A stretch of DNA of 64,000 nt. It comes from Ophioderma brevispina. Its lineage: Eukaryota > Echinodermata > Ophiuroidea > Amphilepidida > Ophiodermatidae. The notes under the pieces were generated by a model. That model did no database searches. It saw nothing but the letters and a program-made list of their open reading frames with translations, and was not told where the DNA came from. The stretch spans positions 33,125 to 97,124 of the forward strand of contig JAMKCH010056532.1 of NCBI GenBank assembly GCA_023653785.1, given 5' to 3'. Both the position numbers and the translations under genes were made by a program. How positions within the stretch are numbered: position 1 is the first letter of the stretch; each line of letters starts with the position of its first letter. Below, in pieces: positions 56,166 through 64,000 of this stretch.

Positions 56166-57515
56166 AATCAAACGTGTGTGTAATAAATTCCAAATCTGAA
56201 TTTTATCACAGTATCCATGTACTGTTATACTATAAATAAACAAAAAAAGCAAAAAAAAAAAAACCCAATGATGATTCTCAAAATATTGAGAGTTTAGGCG
56301 ACTCTGTTACATTTTAGGTACTATTTTTGATTGTATTACACCAAAAAACAGAAGGTTCTTGAAACCAACAAGTGTCACCTTTTTCATGGGTTCTCTAATA
56401 TTTTGTTTGGAACCATCAGTACACGACCTCTTACTTCATTAATTAACATTAGGTCATACCACCTAATGCATCATTGGAATGTTTGGTTTGTTAACTTTTT
56501 GTGAAGTTCCAATTTGCAAACAAAAAACACCCTGTTTTACAACTTAATCTCGTGACCTTTGACTTTTTTTGTATGATTCATATGGCTTCCAACGTTGTTA
56601 TATATGACCCAATGTTTTTTTGGGACATCCACACACACTTACCAGTCCTCAATTCTGGCTGTGAATGACAGTGTAAAGTCAGGTGACAGGCCTACAAAAA
56701 AAATCATATTTTGAAATTCTGAGCCTGCCATTTAGAATTAACAAGGAGTTTCTTGAGGATACAAATTGTCTAATTTGCCACTGAATAGTTTTGTTTTTTT
56801 TTTTATGTGCTGTGCAACTAGTGGTCGCCTACTTCGCGGTTCCTCCACCTTTCCCTCACTCTGCACAAGTTGACCTCTAATGACCATTGACCTCTAATGA
56901 ACTTTAACCTTAAGTTGTGACCTTCAACTCTACCATGACATGCAAGTCTCTACGGCACACCACCAGCAAACAACTAAAATTGTTTCTATATGTTTCTCCA
57001 AAACCTTGCTGAATAAGGGGAATTCAGTCGCTTTACTACTTCCGTTTTACATTGTCAACCCCATAATGATAATCTCATCAATTCCACTTTTTGAGAAGCA
57101 AACCTGAAGTCGATGTGAAATTCCCCGTAACACAAATTATGAAGACTGAATTTGAAAGTAAACAAAAGGAAATTGCCTCATCTTAAACAAAAAATCGTAA
57201 AATATGTGAAGTTTATAAATTTTGCTATCGTCAGGATTGTAACCATATTCTATTGAAATGTTACACCAAGGGTCAGCATCAAATTTGAAAAATGTTTACC
57301 TTCAGATCATTTTATGTACCAAACATCTGAATCAATGTCTTATTAGTGGTTCCCTTAATTTTGCAGTGATCGAAACGATGGATTTTTAAAATTGGAATTT
57401 TTTTAAAATTGGAAAATAAGAAAATAGAAACAGTATACCACGGGGGTTTTTGGCATCGGGTGTGATGATGCAATGCGTGATATGATTGGCTTGTTGTACG
57501 TCGTACATAGCAACG
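55658..57515. other. non-coding stretch
   Basis: AT-rich. A T run of about 31 nt at 56130-56161 may be a retroposed tail read from the minus strand. TTGACCTCTAATGACCA and TTGACCTCTAATGAACT stand side by side at 56870-56903. No gene recognised. Confidence 0.4.
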
Positions 57516-57895
57516 ATGGGCAAGTGGAGCGTAGTAGTGTAAGTGGTATGAATCAGCTGTTTTTTTTAATTAGTATTGGACACAGCTATAATAGCCCAAA
57601 ATGGAAGAAGGAATTTAAATGTGAGATACGGTGGAGTCAGGACTATTAAAAACAATTTGATATCCCATAGTTGCAATGGCCGAAGTAAGTTGCATCACTC
57701 CTCATTACGGCGGTGCGGGAATTGCGGAAATGATAGGTCCGGTCAGGGAAGAAAGAGTGACTAGGTGGTGTAGGGAAACATTGTTTCATTTCCTGAGTTT
57801 GTTCGCTGGTGGTGTGTGTCTCACGGCCTGCACCTATGAAAACCCTCATTTGTTTTATGAGGTCACAGGTTACATATCAAACAAAAAAAAAAAAA
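57516..57895 (+). other. possible first-exon-like segment
   Basis: GCAATGGCCGAAGTAAGT at 57673 gives a start codon in good context followed after three codons by an almost perfect splice donor (GAA/GTAAGT). If the donor is not used the frame stays open to 57951 (MAEVSCITPHYGGAGIAEMI ..). The perfect palindrome TGTACGTCGTACA lies about 180 bp upstream. No protein family recognised, and the frame ends in repeat sequence. Confidence 0.15.
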
Positions 57896-57995
57896 AAATG
57901 GTCAAATGTAACACATCAAGGTCAAAGGGCAACATCAAGGTCAAAGGTTAAACCCCACGACGGCAGGGCAACACTGGCCAGTCCAAGGATGGCGA
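57896..57995 (+). repeat. short AGGTCA block with shared end
   Basis: CATCAAGGTCAAAGG occurs twice, followed by CGACGGCAGGGCAACACTG and CAGTCCAAGGA, the same ending as the block at 15506-15915. An A run of about 17 nt precedes it. Confidence 0.75.
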
Positions 57996-58012
57996 TGTAT
58001 TTTTCCACTGTC

Positions 58013-58240
58013 CTCCTGAAAATTTCAGCTTCCCAGATCCATTTCTTTCCCAAAATACAGAGAAAAACTGCCATTTTAATGGTTAACCATATTACCACAG
58101 CGGGAATAGGGCCTTGATCCTGAAATGCCATTTCTACTATTGAACTGCAAATTTCCACAATACTTGGTGGCCGTATATGCCAAGTGTCCGGCTCTCTTAT
58201 CAAGTAGTGGAGAGAACGATTCACACAGAACAAGCAACCT
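58013..58240 (-). mobile_element. truncated copy D of the AGGTGCGTGTTCC miniature family
   Basis: Matches copy B from TCCTGAAA and GATCCATTTC through GGTTAACCAT, GAATAGG and CTCTTATCAAGTAG to CAAGCAACCT, followed by TTAA (58241-58244). The other end is missing where the AGGTCA block abuts. Confidence 0.75.
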
Positions 58241-58669
58241 TTAATTGTTCAACAGGGTGTTTCTGTTCAGTTGTAGTCTAACCCAGATTTAATTACCATC
58301 CTCATGCATCCAGTTAGGCCAAATGGGCCACAGATTACTGGCTAAATTCTTTAATATACACAGTACATTGTGTAATATGAGTTCATTAAAATATTGTTCC
58401 AATGGATTTCTTAATTGGCCATTATACTTTGAACATTGGTTTGGAGTTGGGCTAATCCGGTTAGATATTTCACTAAGAATGTGATCCTGTAATAAACCAA
58501 AAAGCAAAAAAGTTGAAAGTTTAATCGTAAAAACAATTATTTTCAATTTTATTCCAAATGGCAATATTCGGAAGGAAATCAATTCACATTGGTTAATAAA
58601 TAAATCAAGAAAAGGTGCAAAGTCTGCAACTATTAAGGCTTTTATGATACATCAATTTCAAATTTTCTT
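58241..58669. other. non-coding stretch
   Basis: No gene or bounded repeat recognised. Confidence 0.35.
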
Positions 58670-59110
58670 TGTCTAAGATGTGTGTAGATTGGTGATGCTG
58701 TATGGGAGTGAGACATGTTTTGGCTAAGTAATAAACAAGGATGGGCAGAAGAGAGACGAGAGCAATGATGAGAGTAATGTGTGGTGTGAAGTTGATGGCT
58801 AGGAGAATGACTGAGGACTTGATGCAGATGTTAGGTTGGAAGAAGCGGGGGACCGGTTGGCGAAGGCGACTGCGGGTACTTTGGTCTCGTATGTGCCGAG
58901 GAAGGATGCGAACATGTTTAAGAAGGCTCTAGAGTGTGATGTGACAGTTTGAGGATAGGACGACCCAAGACATGGAAGCAAATGGAGGGGAGAGTAGGAG
59001 GGTTGGTTGAGGACAGAGGGTTATGAAGGGAGTAGACGGGTGAGAAGGGGAAGGAGGGAGGAAGGGAAATGATGGTAGAGAGCGGGGGAAATAGGGTAGG
59101 TTGTGGATCT
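58670..59110 (+). pseudogene. C-terminal fragment of a LINE reverse transcriptase
   Basis: Three pieces in two frames: VCRLVMLYGSETCFG (58680-58727), then TRAMMRVMCGVKLMARRMTE (from about 58756), then VPRKDANMFKKALECDV (58890-58940). These correspond to the LLYGSETW, MRWMCGV..RDR and RKDA..VKKC segments at the C-terminal end of one large class of non-LTR reverse transcriptases. Frameshifts and stops make it inactive. The purine-rich DNA to 59110 is probably the rest of its 3' region. Confidence 0.75.
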
Positions 59111-60645
59111 TATGTTGGGGGTGGGTTTTTTTTTAGTTTTTTTGGCCAAGCCCATTTTACAGGGACAACACCGGATTAGAAAACTTTGGGTTATACTACT
59201 ACTTTGGGCAAAATCTACTGAATCACATTAAAGAGTCTGCTAAAATCATGAAATGCACGTTATCATCTTGCAAGAATTTGGAACGATCGTTATCCCGTAT
59301 TGTAATTTTAGCCTATTCAAGAAGGGAAGAACACAGACACACATACCAATTTAGTGAAGTATTGCTGAGCAGGACACACTCTGCAGACAGCATACAGTGT
59401 GATTTTTTTATTCTGTGTCACCTTCATTAAAACTTTTTGAACGATTCTGATTCATTCGTGATGAGCGGTGTGTACTTTATCCAGAAAAAAAAATGACTTT
59501 TGTACATGGCAGAAATCAAAGCAAACATTTTGCAACGGCATTCATCTGAGAATATCAATCCACTCCGACAAGTAGATTATTAAATGTACTAGGCTTGTCC
59601 TATGGTTTGGCATCACCTGGATTTTTGTAGCACTTTGAAAAAAAGTTTTTTGCGATACCCGGCTTGTTGGGCGCCTATCCACTAACCAATCAACCTAAGG
59701 GGGATCTTTGGTGCACACAGTTGGCAAAAATAATTATTGTTTTCCTTCTGGACCCAATGACCACCTTTAAACCAAGTTCCCAGAGGGCTAGTGCATTCTT
59801 CTAGTTCAATGCGTAGTCCATTAAGTATGATTTAATTAGCTTTTTATCCCATCACGTTAAGAAGAAATCGTTTTTTAGAAATTCCTTGTTACAAGGATGA
59901 TATATGTTACAAAATTCACTTTCGAGATGATCGGCAACTTAGTCTAGAAACACGTTTGCAAGTTTTAGTATTATTTTAGAAATGGTATTTATGTCTATTA
60001 TGGGTAGAAGTTGCTTCAATTTTCACAAATAATTGTGGAAACTTGAGATCAACAGACTTTTACTTTTTAAATATGAATTTTTAAGTGGGAAAAAAGTAAA
60101 TATCGCAGCTTGAGAAAACAATAAAATACATAAGGAAATATGATTAGCGATTAGTTTGCAAAGTGCCATTTTCGATTATAATTTTGACCGGGAGCTCCGA
60201 TTGTCGTAAACAAAAGCAATAGAAAGGGTAATTTTCTCAGTTTCAATTTGTAGATTTTTTTTTAGCCCTTGAAGGGTAATTCCACCTTAATGATATATGA
60301 ACAAAAGTATTTTCACATATTGTTAGAAATCCTTATGAAACAGCTTACTCGGGGTGAAGTAAAAAGTATGGTTTCAATTCAAGACTCTATAAAGTCAATA
60401 GGCAGTTGGAATTACAATTATTTTGATTGCTGGAATAGGGCCCAGTAACAAAAGTGATAAGGCTCTTCCATGAATATTTCTTGTCGACAAATTGCCATGG
60501 TTGTCGCCATGCCTGGAGAAGTGGCATTTGTCGCCAACCTGTCGACAACCGTCGATACCCGCCCTATAATCATAATACGACCAATCCTACGCCTACCATG
60601 TATCTCTTTACTGTTTAAAGGACAAACTGGCATTAAAAAATATGA
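59111..60645. other. non-coding stretch
   Basis: AT-rich. AAGGGTAATTCCACCTTAATG-like DNA at 60275 resembles the start of the element at 19466. At 60478-60552 TTGTCGACA and TTGTCGCCA words alternate in both orientations. No gene recognised. Confidence 0.4.
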
Positions 60646-60979
60646 AGGTGCTTGTTCCGATTTATGTGTATTCTGTTTTCTACTTGATATGAGAAGCCTG
60701 GCACTTGCACTATACACCCCATCAAGTACTGCAGGAAACAAAACTTGCAGTTTTGAGGTAGACAACAATAATGCATGTTGCAAGCCCTAGCAATAAGGTG
60801 CTATAGATGGGTTAACACTAAAACGGCAGTTGTTTGTTTTAATGTGGGCAAATGAAATGGATTTGAGGGCTCAAATTTCAGGACGACAATGAGAAAACAA
60901 TCGGCCCTTTTTATATGATAGCAAATTGGATATAATCCGGGTAAATCAGAGGGTCCAAAGATGATCGGAAAACGCACCT
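60646..60979 (+). mobile_element. copy C of the AGGTGCGTGTTCC miniature family
   Basis: The left end AGGTGCTTGTTCCGAT and the right end complement AGGTGCGTTTTCCGATC are inverted; TTAA follows at 60980-60983. Length 334 bp. It shares blocks with copies A, B and D: CTACTTGATATGAGA, CCATCAAGT, AACAAAACTTGC, ATGCATGTTG, GGTTAACACTAAAAC, GAAATGGATTTGAGGGCTC and CCGGGTAAATCAG. Piggybac-like by its target site. No coding content. Confidence 0.85.
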
Positions 60980-61142
60980 TTAAGACATAATGAAAGAACC
61001 CTTTATCTGAAATCACTTCCACAAAGTTGAAAACAATTTGGCATTTTGAAAAAATAGTGACTAATATCTTTTTCCTCTAGCTTACTTCTCAGCAAGGTTG
61101 ATGACATTACTTGCCACCATTTAGCAAACGTTGAAAAGTGTT

Positions 61143-61295
61143 GCAGTCATCAGCTCATGACCATTGTGTTGTATATGTGCTAATCCTGCTAATCCACCTT
61201 TCAACTGTCAGATAAATATCTTACTATGTATACAAATACAATCCTAATCCAGTTAAATGCTTTGACTTGTGTCACCAAAACATGCGGGGGGGGGG
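61143..61295 (+). repeat. dispersed repeat R2, copy 2
   Basis: Pairs with 24030-24175. This copy carries a short extra TGCTAATCC duplication (61178-61196). Confidence 0.7.
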
Positions 61296-61471
61296 GGTAG
61301 ATAAATGTAAATTGGCTGGGATGTAAACCACAAAAAAAAAACCTTGATTTTTTTTGGCAGGGAATTGCCACAAAACTGCTACAAACTCTGCTGTATTTAC
61401 TGTTTTACAGAATGTAAAATCCAAATTGTTTGTGGAAGTGATTTCAGTTAAGGTCTATTTCATTATGGTAA

Positions 61472-61666
61472 GGATAAGGACCTAAGCCTAGTGCATTCGA
61501 CAGGATAATCGAACGCGACCGTATGGGTCAGTGCAGGGCAGCACGAGAGCCGGTGGGGGGGGGGGAGGGTGGGGGGGGGAGGCTCAGAGTTTGGCTGCCT
61601 GCACTGACCCATTTTTACGGTCAAGTGCAAGTATCCTGTCGAATGCACTGAGGCGGGTCCTTATCC
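61472..61666. mobile_element. 195-bp hairpin MITE with G-rich loop
   Basis: Arms 61472-61542 and 61593-61666 share GGATAAGGACC, GTGCATTCGACAGGATA, GACCGTA, ATGGGTCAGTGCAGG and GCAGC. The 50-base loop has G runs of about 11, 3 and 9 (61554-61580) and could form a G-quadruplex at the tip of the hairpin. Confidence 0.88.
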
Positions 61667-62249
61667 GTCATATACTTTGAGAAATAACAATAGTATCAAT
61701 CAGTACATTAACATTAATAATTAACGTATCTAAATTTGAGGTGTTTTTAAAATAAAGTAAAAACACTTTATACTCCAACAGGTCCAAAGTTATACTGATA
61801 AATAGTGCCCAAAAAACCTGACGCATTCATTGTTGATGTAGTTTTGAAATGATCTGGAAGTGCGAGAAAAATCAGACTATCTAAAGACGCTAGAGTGGCT
61901 AATCTTTCACGCACCTCCCTGGCAGTTTCACAACAAACCCATTAGTGAGAAACGCGTCAATGTGAAATTGAAAGAAAAGTAGACTTTTAGCAACATGCCC
62001 CTACTTTTTCCAAATCAAACCCATCAGTGACGAGTTGCATATAAATGCATATGAATTTTCTTCTACCAATTCCAATGCCCACTGTATTAGATGTTAAAGA
62101 CCCAACGGCAGACATGTATGTACAAAAACATGAGGTTTCTGCATTGAAACGATTTATTTGTGATTTGGATTTCATGAAGTAAACTTAATTTCTCAGGGCC
62201 TACTATTATTTAGCAACATGATATAGTCCATTTTCTCTACCTCCGTGCA
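61667..62249. other. non-coding stretch
   Basis: No gene or bounded repeat recognised. Confidence 0.35.
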
Positions 62250-62400
62250 GTGATGTCATAACCTTGACCAGCTTGTACGCACGCCTCAATGTATTGCCAT
62301 CCTTGTACGCGAGTGTAAAACGCCGTCGCTTTAAGCCATTGCGTGCGGTTTACCGGTGCGCCCATCAAATCTCGCGCTGACGTCACGACAGAGGTAGGGA
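62250..62400. promoter_or_regulatory. CpG-richer segment with a full CRE palindrome
   Basis: TGACGTCA, the full cAMP-response element, lies at 62378-62385. The 120 bp before it are rich in CpG (TACGCACGCC, ACGCGAGTG, CGCCGTCGC, ACCGGTGCGCCC) in contrast to AT-rich flanks. No TATA box or linked coding exon is visible, so promoter function is only a possibility. Confidence 0.3.
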
Positions 62401-62814
62401 AGTTCAGTATAGCAGCTAAACCTTCTGAAAGGCTTTCTAACTTGACAAATTATACATAAGGCCTGTTATATTAAAGATCAATATTACTGTCACACGTATC
62501 GTCCTTTGAGAGTACAAAAAAGTTGTTTCTCGTTAATTAAGATTAGCGGTTTCGGGAAAGAAGAAACAGTACAAAAATCACATTATTTGGAATGGTCCTG
62601 CGCATGGGAATTCAACTAATACTTTTAAACGAGAAACCAATATTTTTTCAACACAATAATTAAGTTAGACTGACCCCAAGATTGTAGATACCAAGTTCGT
62701 AGAGGGTATATATTACGATGCAGGGCATGTACTTGATATTGAGCAGTTAAGTCGATATCAAATAATTGACGGTATTTCTACTAGCTAATAGGAGTTGTGA
62801 CATGTGGTGACCCA

Positions 62815-62875
62815 CGTGCATTGTCTGATGACCGGCATTATCTGATGACCCGTTGCATTATCTGATGACCCGTGA
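62815..62875 (+). repeat. minisatellite, three units of about 20 bp
   Basis: GCATTGTCTGATGACC, GCATTATCTGATGACCCGT and GCATTATCTGATGACCCGT follow one another. Confidence 0.85.
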
Positions 62876-62996
62876 TTATTGACAGGGCCCAGTGCATTCG
62901 TGAAAATAAGTGGCACGCTGAAAAACAATAGATAATCTAACACGGAGAAGTATATGTTTGAATATTTTTCCCCCATGGCCATTGTGTCCTTATATA

Positions 62997-63308
62997 CGGT
63001 GTGCAACGAGAGATTTACATATAGGTGTCCCTAAAAATTAAATACTATTTTTGCACTGGGTAAAGCTTTTTATCCAATAATATCCCAATCTGAGAGGATT
63101 AAGCTGAAAAATGTTTCTTTGGTACAAAATAGGTATAGTTAGGTTTTATATTGAAATACATGTACAAGCAATCAAAAATCACATTTTGCTCTCTTTAAGA
63201 AATTTCTGTAGCAAAACACATGGTAAGAATTTTCTATTGAGTGTCTAATCATATGAAATGCTAGTATGACACAATATCTGGGTGCCTCAAAATCTTCTCG
63301 TTGCACCT
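62997..63308 (+). mobile_element. full copy of the AGGTGCAACGAG TTAA miniature family
   Basis: Left end GGTGTGCAACGAGAG and right end complement AGGTGCAACGAGAAG are inverted; TTAA follows at 63309-63312 and is joined to a C run of about 14 nt. The element is about 312 bp and is the reference for the split copy at 29371 and 36917. No coding content. Confidence 0.85.
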
Positions 63309-63654
63309 TTAACCCCCCCCCCCCCCAATAGAGGGAGTAATGTTCAAAGCAAATACACAACAAGATTCTTACCACACTTGCCATCTTGTAAATCAAAGCT
63401 GCTGCCCCAGTGGATATTGTCTAGATTGGAAGTGAGTTCACCCAGTGATGAAGCCACCAATGGGAACAGTTCTTTCACGTGGGTATGATAGGTAGCTTCC
63501 AATTTGAGATAGTCTCCCACAAATGGGGTGGGAGACTGTTAATGAGTCTATCTTTGTGCTGCACAACTGATGGAGGGTGTGAGTGTTTAATTCATTCAAA
63601 TGTGCTATTTTGGATCTGTGAAGAAACAACATGGAACATTACATATTGATAACT

Positions 63655-63985
63655 GAAGTGTATTCTAAACATGCTGTGAAAATGTGAGCAATTTCATTGG
63701 AGGATGCTCGGGTTCAATTCGTTTAATGGAACCCAGGTAGTACGCGCTTCGTATTGATGTTATTTTTAGGCTGAAGCGGGCTCACGTCATACGCGTTTTG
63801 CTACGTTCGCGCGTTGCCTGCACGTTGCGTCTGGTTGCGTATGATCGTTGCGTTAACGGGTTGTTCGATTGTTGTCACTGGGTGGTGGCAGTCCTTTCTT
63901 GTTGTATTATTAAAAGCCGTATTAAAAACATCGCGGAAAATTGAGTTAAAGATGACCTCAAATGATAAAGCTGTTTAAGAATGCG
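63655..63985 (+). repeat. dispersed repeat R3, copy 2
   Basis: Pairs with 29960-30285 over about 330 bp in the same orientation. It may continue past the window end. Confidence 0.85.
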
Positions 63986-64000
63986 AATAAAGGTATGATG

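Noticed and set aside
4364..61022. Shared peptide FLIVVLKFEPSNPFH in minus frames at 4364-4669 and 60801-61022
   Set aside because: Looks like a conserved protein segment, but both frames run through copies A and C of the same miniature element, so the match comes from repeat DNA; the other copies are not open in that frame.

Overview
This window looks like a piece of a eukaryotic nuclear genome, most probably a marine invertebrate deuterostome (echinoderm first choice, hemichordate or similar second). The reasons are: no long open reading frame on either strand, AT-rich background full of microsatellites and long C/G or A/T runs, degenerate reverse-transcriptase pieces of metazoan non-LTR elements, tRNA-derived SINEs, blocks of AGGTCA-type repeats, and a recurring TAGGCCTA palindrome. 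The taxon is an inference; nothing here names a species. No complete protein-coding gene, rRNA, functional tRNA or CRISPR array can be supported.

The window is best read as stacked mobile elements. (1) Foldback-type elements whose arms are long and imperfect: 2869-3983, 5375-6263, 38285-40026 (1.74 kb) and 54352-55657, the last with a SINE inserted in one arm. (2) Short TIR elements with recognisable target duplications: TTAA (18525-19317, 17826-18297, and families at 4380, 45154, 58013, 60646 and at 29371, 36917, 62997), TA (17117-17553, 26595-26881), 5 bp (22984-23130, 26936-27210), 8-9 bp (37733-38222), and hairpins at 25788-25917, 26085-26150, 30295-30431 and 61472-61666. (3) LINE remnants: a CR1/Jockey-like reverse transcriptase on the minus strand at 11360-12610 and another LINE C-terminal piece on the plus strand at 58670-59110. 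(4) tRNA-derived SINEs at 13555-13655 (-), 24889-25195 (+) and 55123-55465 (-).

The most unusual structure is at 29.5-36.9 kb. The two halves of one TTAA-type miniature element lie 7.4 kb apart in the same orientation (29371-29535 and 36917-37077), and the DNA between them begins and ends with inverted repeats of at least 370 bp carrying 310-bp units with a GGCNGCCATYTTGG core. This fits a large foldback/Galileo-like element that jumped into the small one. Inside it are clusters of GGACGTTAC motifs, several nested repeats and a good TATA-plus-initiator core promoter on the minus strand near 36.0 kb. A second possible giant structure (45.65-53.79 kb) has two nested pairs of inverted sequence, one of them a perfect 26-nt match 5.7 kb apart.

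A few short reading frames in the 45-53 kb region (45491-46000 minus, 46979-47161 minus, 49544-49735 minus, 52917-53171 plus) have ordinary protein-like composition and nearby splice-like sites, but I do not recognise them and give them low confidence. All alignments were made by eye; end points of degenerate repeats are approximate.
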